Shown: in pieces, positions 32,723 to 43,094 of the stretch | Position numbering within the stretch: position 1 is the first letter of the stretch | Layout of the letters: each line of letters opens with the position of its first letter | Assembly (NCBI RefSeq): GCF_019279795.1 | Contig: NC_056737.1 | Span: 1,198,403,475 to 1,198,467,474 of the forward strand | Direction of reading: 5' to 3' | From: Protopterus annectens | Taxonomy: Eukaryota; Chordata; Ceratodontiformes; Protopteridae | Length of the DNA stretch: 64,000 bases | Position numbers and translations under genes: made by a program | The notes under the pieces: model-generated | Told to the model about the DNA's origin: nothing | The model's input: only the letters and a program-made list of their open reading frames with translations | Databases searched by the model: none

Positions 32723-33137
32723 TCAGAAGTTGTTAATAATATATAAAAAATGTGAATTGAATGAGTATTTATTTATTTTAAGAATTTATATAGAATTTTT
32801 AATGTTTTTATTTATAGAAGGAAGCAATAGCAAATTGAATATTAATGAGCCCAAAAGATGTATGCTGATTTGTGTTTTTGAATTTAATTGACATATGGTG
32901 ATTGGATTATGTTAATGGAAGGATGTATATAAGTGATTTATTGAATGAAAGAACATCATCTGATGAAGTCCAGTGGATAGGACGAAAACGCGTATATATT
33001 TGAAAGTGCGTTAATGACAGTCTAGTACATTGTTCACGATAGTTTATTTTATTTTATTGCTCTTACTGCTTTGCGGTGGATATTAAAGTATTTTACGGAG
33101 ACCTCCTTTGTGGGAAATTGCACTCTTTTCTGTGTTC
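32721..33137. repeat. Right inverted arm of the PLE
   Basis: Inverted copy of 31,794-32,220. It carries the plus-strand hammerhead motif and ends gtgttc directly at the 15-bp target duplication. Confidence 0.85.
32956..33017 (+). ncRNA. Hammerhead ribozyme motif (right arm)
   Basis: Stem I tcat (32,956-32,959)/atga (33,014-33,017). Core CTGATGA at 32,960-32,966. An extra A at 32,967. Stem II gtcc (32,968-32,971)/ggac (32,980-32,983). GAAA at 32,984-32,987. Stem III acgcg (32,988-32,992)/tgcgt (33,007-33,011). Predicted cleavage after A at 33,013 (triplet UUA). Hammerheads are known in PLE terminal repeats, where self-cleavage sets transcript ends. The unpaired A before stem II is the only departure I see. 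Confidence 0.8.
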
Positions 33138-33159
33138 TTAGTTTATATAATGACTGAAT

Positions 33160-33690
33160 GCTGGTAATGCACTACAGTTGGATCATTTGCTGCCCCCTTT
33201 GCCTCATCGTAGCTATGGTCTGGGCATGGGTAAGTGGTTTGGCAATACAAGATTGTGCTATTTTTATGAAGTTAAAGTACAGCTTGTTAAATGTTGCCCC
33301 TGAAGTGGTGGTTAGCTTTAAAGGCTGAGATTGTTTCTTTGACAATAAGCTTTTTAAAATAGAATATAGGGCACTACTCAGCCATAGGATAGAGTTGTGA
33401 ATGGGGGTGTTGTCATTAAATTTTTGTGGAGAGAGATATGGGATGGAATTGAGTTTGCCAGAGTAGTAATAGTTTCTAATAGAAAGTTTCTGCAGGAAGA
33501 TTTAAATGTAGCTTTTTTGGGGGCTCAGTGGCTGGGTTAAAGGTCATGTGCTTTTGTGTCTGTGATCTGTCCAGTTAGCGGTTTTACTATTTTCCAGAAG
33601 TATTTATGAGAAGATGATTGCCTATTTTCTTTTATGTAGATGAGCTTAGCAGAATTAATTGTAGTTCTGATTTTTTCCTGAGACCAAGAA
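33160..33690 (-). mobile_element. LINE fragment, probably L2-like
   Basis: On the minus strand a decayed frame reads RTTINSAKLIYIKENRQSS then HKYFWKIVKPLTGQITD, the linker between endonuclease and RT of L2-type LINEs; the copy at 29,100-29,250 has the related KTFWSSISSLINPVTK. Stops are present and both ends are unclear. Confidence 0.45.
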
Positions 33691-33696
33691 ATAGTA

Positions 33697-33955
33697 TTTA
33701 TTTATTTATTTATTTTACATTTGTTGACCGGGTTAGTCCAACTGAGCTTTTGGCTCGTTTTCAGTGGAGACCCGAGGAGAAAAGCTCCACAGTGAGTTTA
33801 TAAATTTTACAAACAGCAGTTAAGAAATCATATTTGCAGTAAGACACACATCAAAATGACATTAACAATAATTCAATATAGAAAAAAATACTCAGGTACA
33901 AGGTCATCAAGGAATAATGCATTTATAAATATTAATAAATATTAGGTGCAAGGTT
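33697..33955 (-). mobile_element. L2-like LINE 3' terminus
   Basis: On the minus strand it ends with CAGTTGGACTAACCCGGTCA, then ACAAATGTAAAATAAATAAA, a LINE 3' end with the same layout as 19,205 and 35,735. Upstream sequence to about 33,955 is AT-rich with no coding signal. Confidence 0.6.
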
Positions 33956-33959
33956 TCAT

Positions 33960-34440
33960 TGAATTGTTTTCATTGTCCCTCTGCCCTGTCTTTGTTCCAT
34001 AAATGTTAGTCTCATCTGTGGATTGCTTTGCTGAGTCTGTCTGCTATCACATTGGATTTCCCAGGGATGTGCATTGCTATCAGAGAGCGTTGGGAGGAGG
34101 TCACCCACTGCCATTCTCTCAGGGCCTCCCGACAAAGGAGGTAAGACCTGGTTCCTCTTTGCTTGTTTATGTCCCACATATACAAAGTGTACATGACTTT
34201 TATTTGCATGGAATTCTGGAAAGTACAGAGGGCTGCCAGCACAAAATAGTAGGATGAGGACAGTATTTTAAAGGTGGCATTCACATTCCTATATATTTTG
34301 GTTGAAAGGCCATGACCATGGTCATAGTACGCTTTTTGAGCAGTGCGAAAATAGGGTGTTCCACATTTTGACCATTTGTCACACATTGCAATGGTCTGTG
34401 TTCCACATTGGCCTCTTAGCAGGTTGAGACCTATGTGCAC
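33960..34440 (-). pseudogene. DIRS RNase H fragment
   Basis: 34,012-34,440 reads INKQRGTRSYLLCREALREW, then QWVTSSQRSLIAMHIPGKS and NVIADRLSKAI, matching YINKQGGTRSYPLCREAL and the GKSNHIADKLSRAI end of the DIRS RNase H domain. The upstream half keeps NVNATFK where sister copies have HINVLEM. No terminal repeats are found, so it is an isolated fragment of a DIRS copy. Confidence 0.8.
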
Positions 34441-34478
34441 CAGTGTTGTTGGCTGTGAAATGTCTAATAAGAATGCAG

Positions 34479-34796
34479 ATCATACCTCCCAACCTTTCAG
34501 TGCAAGAAATCTGGACAACAACTAAAATAATGGGGGGGGGGGGCAAAGGATCAAAAATAGGGACAGGTTTACAATATTGTTCTTATAAACTTAGAAAGTA
34601 GCTAGCATAATAGGATTTGTGTTAGCATGCATTTTCTGAAGGATATGAAGTCTGAAACTCAAATGTATGTCATTATGTATTGACTTCAGTCTTCAGTGAT
34701 TTTCCAGAAAACCACAAATTTTACAAGGAATGGGCCAAAAATATGATGCAAACATCTGAGTATTCTGCAAAATTCTGGACAGTTGGGAAGCATGAT
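34479..34796. mobile_element. Short inverted-repeat DNA element
   Basis: ATCATACCTCCCAAC at 34,479-34,493 is matched inverted at 34,782-34,796 (13 of 15). Length 318 bp, no transposase. ACCTCCCAAC-type ends recall non-autonomous hAT-like repeats of vertebrates, but I see no clear target duplication. A G-run (34,531-34,542) lies inside. Confidence 0.45.
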
Positions 34797-35734
34797 GCGG
34801 ACAGCATTTCCCATGAAAGGTTGCTGGCCATGAAAGCTGATTGTAGGACAGCATGGCAACTGCTTTTCCCTTACTTTAGTTTTCTTCATTAAAATTTGTT
34901 TGGGGCACTGCCATAGATTGTTTTTCCTCATTTCAATTATGTCTCCATTCTTTTTTTTTTTTTGCAGCCATTGCTTGCACAATGTGCTGCTTAGCACAAA
35001 CATATATGGCTGTGCTCATCTGGTTTGTGTGAAGCACAGCAGTGCACAGACTGGACAAATGGACCAGCAAGGTTGCAGACAGGACCCAGACACCCACAAA
35101 CTGGATGCATTCAATTAATACTATTGTCCATTGTGCAAACACGTTGCTTGGAACTGCACACTCTTGAGCACTGTGTTCCCGTGATGGTAAGCGATGCACA
35201 ACATTTTCAAATGTTGCAAAACCCAAAAGTGAGTAGCACGACACCTGCAATTGGTGGGAAAACATCATTCTACATTGGTCTTGATCTGTGGTAGTCATGG
35301 CAGATGTTCGTGGAGAGGTTTTGAGATTCCATGCTCAAAGATGGAGTAACCACTTATCTTGGAAATACAGCAGTTGCCACATTGTTAGTTCAGGGTTGAC
35401 TATGATCCAAGCAGTACACAGCCAATACATTGGGAGGTAAATGCTCTGGCTCTGGGTTGAAGCTAGTTCCTATAGTGTGTCTCTGTCCACCCTGTAGCAC
35501 TCTACAAAGTCCATGTCATGTATGTTGTGATAATTTCAATGTGGCCTGAAAACTCTTCTCCATCTCGACAGCAGTAGCAGCATTGCCTGCAGCCTTTAGC
35601 AACAGCTCTACATGATGCTTTATAACTTGTTGAATAGCTCCACCAGATTAGTTGATTAGCATACAGTTCAGCTACATATGCTGTAATTAGTATCTCTGAA
35701 ACACAGGCTAAGACAGATGCAATCCATTAATAAT
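34797..35734. other. No gene recognised; possible SINE pieces
   Basis: A tRNA-like piece (gggaggtaaatgctctgg, then ctctgggttgaagc) lies near 35,425-35,475. A motif shared with 41,706-41,795 and 42,900-42,995 (gctttataacttgttgaata) lies at 35,612-35,705. The open frames at 34,933-35,298 have no recognisable motif. Confidence 0.35.
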
Positions 35735-35830
35735 TTATTTTATTTAACATTTGTTTACCAGGAAAGTCCGACTTGGAACAAAGACAATTTTCAGTGGAGG
35801 CTCAGGGAGTAACGCTCCAGATGCATGAAT
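35735..35830 (-). mobile_element. L2-like LINE 3' terminus
   Basis: The minus strand ends CAAGTCGGACTTTCCTGGTA, then AACAAATGTTAAATAAAATA, the same LINE end as at 19,205. Only about 95 bp are recognisable. Confidence 0.55.
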
Positions 35831-36529
35831 AATGTACGCCATTATAAAAAGGCAAATGTGTAGCTAGCCAAGTTGATGGTGAGGACACTTGCTATGTGTT
35901 TGCAGGACTTCACAGAAGTGTATTTCTTCACAAGATATCTTTAAAGAGGAGTACTGAACTCCAGCAGGTATGCTCTCATTTTGATACCTACATACATGAA
36001 TAATGCGAAGCAATGGCATTTACACTTTTATTTGTATGCATTAGTTAGAAGTGTACTGATGGCATGGCCTTGTTTGTCAAGCCATTTCATTGGTACACAT
36101 GAATGACAATACATGAAAATAGAATGCTGTGTGATAAATATGTACAAATGTTTCAGGGACAGGTCCTCTGAAAACATGTTTAGCATTACAAAGATGTTTT
36201 ATTACCACAGTGGTTCATTTGCCTGTTCTTTTGTGGGTGGAGGGAGCAAAAAAAATTTACTGTTATGTCACAGACTAGAATGGACTGTTCTTTTTGGGGG
36301 GAGCACAGCTGAGTTACTGCTATGGCACAAACAAGGATATGTTGCTTTTGTGACTGCTTTTGTTTTGCCTCCTGCCTGTTGTCAGTATTTCACATCTGTA
36401 GACTGTATTATGTTTTTTTCAGTGGGTTAATACTGGCTGGCTACCTTTACTATGTTATCTGGAAGCAGTTACTTTGCAGTTATGTTGTACTTATGTGTAT
36501 TACCATTCTCTTGTCTTTTTGGACACAGT
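35831..36529. other. No recognised gene
   Basis: A segment at 36,236-36,345 (a gggggagcacagctgagttac-type unit, twice in about 70 bp) has a relative at 42,665-42,715. It may be promoter or intron sequence of the Myb/SANT-like gene that follows. Nothing else identified. Confidence 0.3.
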
Positions 36530-38612
36530 GTCAGTGAGGCGGAGACTCCCATTCAGTGATGCAGAGAACAACATAATCCTTGATGCTCACTGCCAACATG
36601 GGGCAATTTTGCCGGGAAGGGGTCAGCCCAATATGGTGCATAGGTTGCAATTATGGCAACAGATTGTTGACAACATAAATTCTGTGGGCGGCCACAACCG
36701 AACAGGTGCACCACAGGCCCACTGACATGATTATCACTGCACTGAGATGAGCAGCTGCAGTTGCATGAGACCAAAGGTAACCAGGGGAGGCCTGCTACAG
36801 AACCACCTCTTACCTCCAATGAACAGTTCCTGGTAAATATCCTCCACCATGAGAGCTCAGTGCAGAGTGGACCACAGTATGTCCTTAACATGGGCGGCTC
36901 TCCTTTTGAGTCCCAAGACGAGCTTCCAGTTAGACTTTGCAATATGTCCAGTTGAATAAACAATTGACATAAATGTTACTTCTGTGTCACATGTCTTTTT
37001 TATGGGGGGGATTAAAGATTTCTACAGTTAATAGCTTAGTTTGGAGTTGTCAGCCACATTCTTGCTGATAGTATAGTTAATGCAGATATAGAGGAGTACA
37101 TGTATTACCCCCTTTCTTACTGTTAAATGTGATGATGTTGCCCTTAACTCTTCCTTAACTTCTTTCAGGACCATCAGGAATCTAGCGACATATGCCTCCT
37201 GCATGTGGTAAGCCAAATAAATTTATGTCAGTACTGTAGATCAAGTTAAAGAAATATAATGTGTCATTTTAGGCCTGTTGTGTGTACTGCTGTCTATAAT
37301 AGTGGTAGCACTGTTAGTTGTTTAGCATATATGTCACCGTAGTAGTGCAGGTATTAATGTATTCCTGAGTTTCTTCTTTTTTATCACAGATGATCATGAC
37401 AGTGGGACTGTGGGCTCTGTGCCACCTGATGTCAGTGTCTCATCAGACACTGATGATGAGGGTGGCCAAACTGAAGCATAGTCAGGGGGGGTGCAGAGCT
37501 TGAATCTGACACTGAGGTTGACATCCAGCCACCTCCTTCATTTTTTCCAGACAAGCCAGGAGGCCTACACCTACCCAGTCCACTGAGACACAGATATTGG
37601 ACAGGTGGAAGATGAGGACATTGATTAGGTAAGTGTGGCTACTGTGGCTTCTGTGTCTGTTGGCTTTGGCCATAGCCAAATTGTGGTGAGGTACCATGTA
37701 GGAGGCTTGATAGGGATGCTCAGAAGGGATCTGCTGTCCCTCCTCCACCTGCTGTAGGTGTCTTTTCCTGTGTCACTCAACATATTTTTAGGGCCATTAT
37801 GGAGGTGCAGGCACATTCAGAAAGGAGCTCCAGACAAATGCTCAGGGTTGTAGATGTGGCACAAACTAACATGAGTGACTGTCTCGACCTTGTTGCCAAT
37901 TCAGATTCACTGAATTGGATGAATGACATGTTGGAATGAAGGGTATCTGTGAAGGAAAGCGGGATGTCTGTCATGGAATGAGCAGTGTCTGTGATGGAAT
38001 ATCTACTGGGGAGGGAAAAGTGCCCTCATGGGTGTAGGTATGCCACAACATCTGCTGACAGCCAATATGACTGTGCCCGATCACTCTCCCATAGTGGCAG
38101 TACTTCCACTGCTCCGTCAGTGAGTGTGCTGTCCACACCTAGACATGGTAGGCCACTGGGTCGTGGTCCTGGGTGTTCCTGTGAAAGAAGCACATCCAGC
38201 AGACATCAATCATGTTCAGGTAGTAGCATTGCATCAGGCCTTGAGTGTGGAGGCGCCACTGCAACTCCTGTCAGAGCCAGTTCTCATGGTCTTTTGCAAC
38301 AACGCATGCACAGCACACACCTGTCAAACATAGCAACAGGTAGAGCTAGCACTGAACTTGACTGTGTTCATACAGACTCTCACACACTACTTTCACGTGG
38401 AGGACCCCTACAGACACATACACAACAGTTACATGGTTCAGCCTGCCTGCTTCCCTTTCTTACATACACACTGACCAAACTTTTGCATCAGCCTAGGCTT
38501 CATGCCCCCAACCCAACACCCTGTGCAAGTGATGATAACTGTGCTATATCCCTGTTTTCTCTCTTTTGGATTCAGAGATACAAAAGCTTTGTGTCTGATG
38601 CACAGGGTGCAT
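36530..38612 (+). pseudogene. Myb/SANT-like DNA-binding gene, three putative exons
   Basis: 36,530-36,960 encodes RRRLPFSDAENNIILDAHC, then RLQLWQQIVDNINSVGGHNR, the pattern of vertebrate Myb/SANT-like proteins related to NAIF1/MYPOP, which include Harbinger-transposon partner proteins. A stop follows at 36,723, and the frame moves (ISSTMRAQ-like end). A second putative exon, 37,390-37,628, starts after ttatcacag and ends at a GTAAGT donor; it is rich in Asp/Ser (DDHDSGTVGS, SSDTDDEGG). A third, 37,792-38,612, starts after atatttttag and reads AIMEVQAHSERSSRQM, then VANSDSL. It has several stops. It may be a decayed Harbinger passenger or host-derived copy. No DDE transposase is seen nearby. 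Confidence 0.5.
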
Positions 38613-38904
38613 AGCTACATTAGTGCTTAGTTTATCTGCATTTGTGTTGTTGAACTGATAATTGTACTTGTCACTTATATATCTCTTGCCAATTTATGCA
38701 GTGGATAGCATCAACATTTCACTACTTTACGGTATATTCTCTTGTAAGGGTTGTGAAGTTAGAAACTGTAATGTGTCTCATTACTTTCTAACTTTTCTCT
38801 ATAATGTTTTCCAATACAAATGTATGGTGCACATCATAAGTCATGCCATCACATTCAAATCTCAGGACTGTATGACAGCACTGTAGTCAAATCTCATCAA
38901 AACA
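38613..38904. other. No recognised feature
   Basis: AT-rich; the open frame at 38,662-38,886 has no known motif. Confidence 0.35.
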
Positions 38905-39150
38905 GTAATACAGTATGATGCTCTCTTTTGCATGTACCTCACCAGACACATGCAGCAGCTGAACAGACCATAGGGCTTTCTCATCAAGATAACACAGGGC
39001 CTAAAACCATGTCATGATGTATTAGATTAAAAGACATGTCACTGTAATCTGTCAGGTATCAGATGAGGTGACATCTGCCTGGCCTCCAAGCCAGTGTCTG
39101 ATCATGCTCTGGTGAGATTACTGCATATGCAATAATCTGATATAATTGAT
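38905..39150 (+). mobile_element. CR1 3' fragment, degraded
   Basis: Encodes DALFCMYLTRHMQQLNRP, then GFLIKITQGLKP, and a DICLASKPVSDHALVRLLHM segment, the CR1 C-terminal region with stops. Closer to the FTDD subfamily (CMYLTRHL) than to the CR1 at 3,920. No tail seen. Confidence 0.7.
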
Positions 39151-39775
39151 GACATCAGCATTGTCTGTTGAACATATGGTATTAATAGTGTCCCACATAC
39201 TGGTGTAAAATGCTTTCTGTAATGTCAAGTAATAGCTCTCTCACACACACACCAAGCTGACTGCAGGAAAACCAAATCCTTACCTAAGTGCACAGACTAC
39301 AGAACACACTACGTTATGCAAGTGCCACAGCACAAGTGTGACTTTTACATGGCTGTAAGTCAACTTACAGTGGATGACATCAGCAGGCCATCTGGGAGAC
39401 AAGAGGTTGTGAGCGCTGCATGAAATAAATGTGTAGACTTATGCAAGTATCAGAATACTGGCAAGCCATGCCATTGGGATAGTAACTTTAAGACAGCACG
39501 TCTGTTCTGACTAGAGACACACATACCAGGTTGATTGCAGTGAGAGAAGAACCCCTACTTATCTAAGTGTACAGACTACAGAACACAGTACATTACGTGA
39601 GCGCTCTAGTACAAGTCTAACTTTTACATGTTTGTATGTCAACTTATAGTGGATGACATCAGCAAGCCATGTGGGAGAAAAGTGGTTGGGAGAGCTGCAT
39701 TTAATGGATGTGTAGGCTTGTGCAAGTATCAAAATACTGGCAAGTCATGCCACTGGAGAAGTAACAAAAAGAAAT

Positions 39776-39855
39776 ACCCAGGGAATTGTTATGGCTAGGC
39801 CTGTATAGGCCCTAGGGCCAATAGCCCAGTACCAACCTATGAACCTATAAACTGT
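39776..39855 (+). mobile_element. CR1 3' tail inside the satellite
   Basis: Only the last ~80 bp of CR1: a ggaattgttatggctaggcc block, then ATAGGCCCTAGGG, ending CCTATGAACCTATAAACTG. A severely 5'-truncated insertion that splits one satellite unit. Confidence 0.75.
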
Positions 39856-39884
39856 AGGATAGCACATCTACTCTGCTAACTAGA

Positions 39885-39885
<1 letters not shown>

Positions 39886-39958
<73 letters not shown>
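39886..39958. repeat. (CA)n microsatellite
   Basis: About 73 bp of uninterrupted CA inside the third satellite unit. Other units have only short CA runs at the same point (39,239-39,252; 39,520-39,527), so it expanded from one unit. Confidence 0.95.
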
Positions 39959-39959
<1 letters not shown>

Positions 39960-40354
39960 GTTGGCTGCAGAGAGAACAGAACCCCTACCTATCTAAGTGC
40001 ACATGCTACGGAACACAGTCTGTTAGCAAGCACCACAGCACAAGTCTGATTTTTATATGGCTGCAGGTCAATTTATAGTGGATGACTTCAGAAGGCCATG
40101 TGGGAAAGAAGAAGTTGGGAGGCCTGCCTGCAATGGATCTGTAGGCAGGTGCAAGGTATCAAAATACTGTCAGTTTATGGTACCAGGCAGTAACAGCAGG
40201 ATACACACCAGAACCCCTGCCTATCTAAGTACACAGACTACAGAACTTAGTAATTTACATAAACAACATGGCACAAGTCTGATTTATACAAGACTGCAGG
40301 TGAACTTACAATAGATGACACCAGCAGGCCATATGGGGATATCAGGTCGGGATG

Positions 40355-40400
40355 CCTGCATAGAAACATAAATTCATAGGTTCATATGATTCCAGTAGCC
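40355..40400 (-). mobile_element. CR1 3' tail, very short
   Basis: The reverse complement of the CR1 end (ataaattcataggttcatat) is present. The upstream part does not match well. Could be a minimal 5'-truncated insertion at the satellite end. Confidence 0.45.
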
Positions 40401-41049
40401 TAAGAGCACTATGATGTCTAGAAGCCTAGCTGCATAAAAACAGAAGTACCCTTATTGAGCATAGTTGGATGTTTGAGTTTAGCAGAGCAACTGGCATTTC
40501 CTTGAGAAAGCACACAACATTTTATATTACACTTTGTAGTGTGGTTAATATATGTGTGGAAACAAATACTGATACACCAAGGATGTAGTGCTTGGGGGGG
40601 AGGGCAACACATGGATGTATTGTAAATATCTGACATATAATTAGACAGTGCCCTTAGTCTGCAATGTTTCCACATGTAGTTTTATGTAAAAAAAATGAAA
40701 TGAACAATAAACACCAATAAGACAGCATCATATATACAGTTCCATAGCACAATGAACAGCAGATTTGTGCAATGGTTAACAAAGTGTTTAGGCATTTGAG
40801 TTATACCTGTTTGCAAATAACTATGCAGTGCGCAAACATAAGTCGCATTGCTAACATCTGACAAACAGAATGCAACAGTGGCAAGCAGTTAGATATGTAT
40901 GTGATTTTCACAAAAGTTAAAGGTATGCCGGTGCAGACAGCAGGAATACATTTACAGGACTACAGTACACAGTATACCCACAGTCATACATTGGATGATA
41001 AATGTGATAATACATAGATTACTTCATCAGTAAAAGTAAGTAAATAAGT
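40401..41049. other. No recognised feature
   Basis: AT-rich stretch with a G run at 40,594. Short open frames show no motif. Confidence 0.35.
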
Positions 41050-41262
41050 ATAGAATATGTTGTATTTGAACCCAGGACCATGTTTATGGCAGTCCTACAC
41101 GTATACCCATTGCCACAAGAATGTTGAGGAAATTGTTGTCTATGTTGCACTTCATTCCTGTAAACTGCAATGTCACAGCAGTAAAACAAAGGTTGCACAC
41201 TCTGTACTGGAACCCAGAACCATCTGTACTCCAGGCCGGGTCTTCACTATGGCCAAGGTATT
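41050..41262 (-). mobile_element. Two tRNA-like SINE heads
   Basis: On the minus strand 41,115-41,050 reads GGCAATGGGTATACGTGTAG, then GGTCCTGGGTTCAAATAC, an A-box-like and a B-box (GGTTCAAATAC) about 35 nt apart. 41,262-41,200 repeats the design with GGTTCTGGGTTCCAGTAC. These look like heads of a tRNA-derived SINE family, decayed and partly tandem. They are not functional tRNA genes, since the acceptor stem does not close. Confidence 0.4.
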
Positions 41263-41689
41263 CACTGTATGTATCCAGTTTTTATTTTGGCCAGTCTGCT
41301 TCCTAGATGGTCTGCCTCACTTCTTAAAAAACAGATAAACACTGCCAGACCTGAAATTTATTTATTCCCCGCTTCCACTGTTTGCACTATGCTGCACATC
41401 ACACAAAAAGTGCAATTAAAAACAAGAAGAATAAGACAAAAACTTAGTGATGGACACATATAAGTAAAATAAGTGTCTACTGTCATGTGTTACGTACTTT
41501 CTGTACAAATCCACAACTATTTACTTCATTACTGCACCAAGTTAAGAAATACAAAGATATGCCATAATATTATTAAAGAATACATTCTAGGTTCAGGAGT
41601 TACCTTGCAAATGTAGCAGTTAACACAGTTTTATTTCAGGGCTAAAATATCCTTGTCTCTACTCCCACGGTATTGAAGTATTCAGGAAA

Positions 41690-42050
41690 AAAACAAAATG
41701 GAGGCTACATGGATGCTTTATAACTTGTTGAATAGCTCCAACGTACTGAAAATCACCTGCTTATGCTATAATTAGCACCTATGAGAAACATCTGCTGCTT
41801 TAGTGAATATGTCAACTCCGTTGGTACTCATTAGTGTGCAATGTACACCTAGATGCCACTGCACACACTGACGCTGAAATAAGGTAAACACAAGTAATCT
41901 TGTTACTACTTTTCTCTGGTCGTGTGATATCATGCAAACATGGAGCTCAAAAAAATGTAGGAAAAGTTGCAGACACTGTACTAGAACCAAAGACCATCTA
42001 TACTCCAGCCCTACACATACACATGGTGCCACAGGAATCGTTATGTGATA
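41690..42050 (-). mobile_element. tRNA-headed SINE copy
   Basis: On the minus strand: a head at 42,050-41,975 (GGCACCATGTGTATGTGTAG, then GGTCTTTGGTTCTAGTAC), a body, then a 3' part with ggtgctaattatagcataag and gagctattcaacaagttata. The 3' part also occurs at 35,612-35,705 and 42,900-42,995, supporting a dispersed family. Edges and target duplication were not resolved. Confidence 0.4.
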
Positions 42051-43094
42051 AATACTGAGAAACCTGCCATTCATTCCTCATTTCCCTAAGAACTGCATCA
42101 CACAATGACAAAAATTAAAAAGAAAATTAACTTAAAGTGGACAGAGATGACACAGTTTAACAAACAATAAAGAGGATGAAACAGTACTTGTGAATTGTGC
42201 ACTGCTTACATGCACTTTCACACCTCACAGACCTACATGTACACCTGTGTAAGTGTAACCTGACACACATCCCTGATGTCATCATTCACTGTTGCCATCC
42301 ATTGAATACGCACACTGTGGAAGTGCCTACATGAAATGAACATCCCTACATGGTTACACTTTTTTGGGATTCCACAATCCTAATGAGTTTTGACCTCATT
42401 TGCATATTCACTGTGCTAAAAACCCTGAATCTACACAGTTGGTAACCATGTAGGCAGGGAAACTGAAGGGAAGCCCACTGTTGTACACACAAGGGAAGGT
42501 ATTAGTTCACTATATATATGTGCACAGGGGAATATCGATTTTGATAACATTTAACTATATTCCATCAGATACATACTATACATGCTTACATGAGAGTATG
42601 AATAGTCAGTTTTGTGAGGTTTACACTTTTAGCAGTCTACATTAGTTAAGACTATATTTTTCATTTGGAGGTGGGGGAGCAAAGCTGCATTTATGTCATG
42701 GCACTTAAAAATGAATTATTGCTATTGTTAATCTAGCATCCACCATGTCTAATAATGTCATAATGTGTGTGGAGTTACATGTTATGGTCAGTTCTGTACA
42801 AATCTAGGGACTTTTACTTGCTCTTATTTCCACGTAGACTCCTTTCCATGGCTGTATTCACAAACCTTTCAAATACATGGGGAACACAAACATGGAGTCC
42901 ACACAGTTGCTTTACACTTGTTGAATCACTCCACCATTTTGGTTTGCTTCATTAGCATACAATTCAGCTACTTATGTTGTAATTTGCATGCCACAGAAAT
43001 TGCCATATTTGTGTGCCGCTATGCGGAGTTTACTGAATCTAAAAATATTCGCGGCTGTGTGTGCATTGTGCTCCTGCACACACACCGTCAAAAA
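42051..43094. other. No gene recognised
   Basis: Contains a relative (42,900-42,995) of the SINE 3' part at 41,706 and of the 36,236 segment (42,665-42,715). Nothing with coding features. This stretch forms the right border of the ~12-kb interval that splits the PLE. Confidence 0.35.

Larger units (their letters stand above)
31741..33137 (-). mobile_element. Penelope-like element with inverted terminal arms
   Basis: A 1,397-bp insertion flanked by a perfect 15-bp target duplication, ttagtttatataatg (31,726-31,740 and 33,138-33,152). Two ~0.42-kb arms (31,794-32,220 and 32,721-33,137) are inverted copies of each other, each with a hammerhead ribozyme motif. The centre holds the C-terminal GIY-YIG part of a PLE protein on the minus strand. 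So this is a 5'-truncated minus-strand PLE with an inverted copy of its 3' terminal repeat on the other side. The close match of the arms suggests a fairly recent event or a shared template. Confidence 0.8.
39235..40360. repeat. ~276-bp satellite-like tandem repeat, about four units
   Basis: A block like acctatctaagtgcacagac, then tacagaacac, recurs at about 39,281, 39,557, 39,987 and 40,219. Each is followed by a gcacaagtctgatttttac-like segment and gtggatgacatcagcaggcc. The first spacing is 276 bp. The second is longer because a CR1 tail (39,776-39,855) and a CA microsatellite lie inside. The last unit is shorter. It lies downstream of the Myb/SANT gene; no coding potential. Confidence 0.75.

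Noticed and set aside
37985..38614. A separate 209-codon host gene
   Set aside because: Low-complexity Ser/His/Thr-rich translation without a known domain; better explained as the last exon region of the broken Myb/SANT-like gene.
41050..41262. Functional tRNA genes
   Set aside because: B-box-like sequences are present, but acceptor stems do not pair and the spacing is off; SINE heads fit better.
31060..43094. The 12-kb interval as one Harbinger or Polinton-type transposon
   Set aside because: No terminal inverted repeats, target duplication, DDE transposase, polymerase or capsid frame could be found at its edges or inside.
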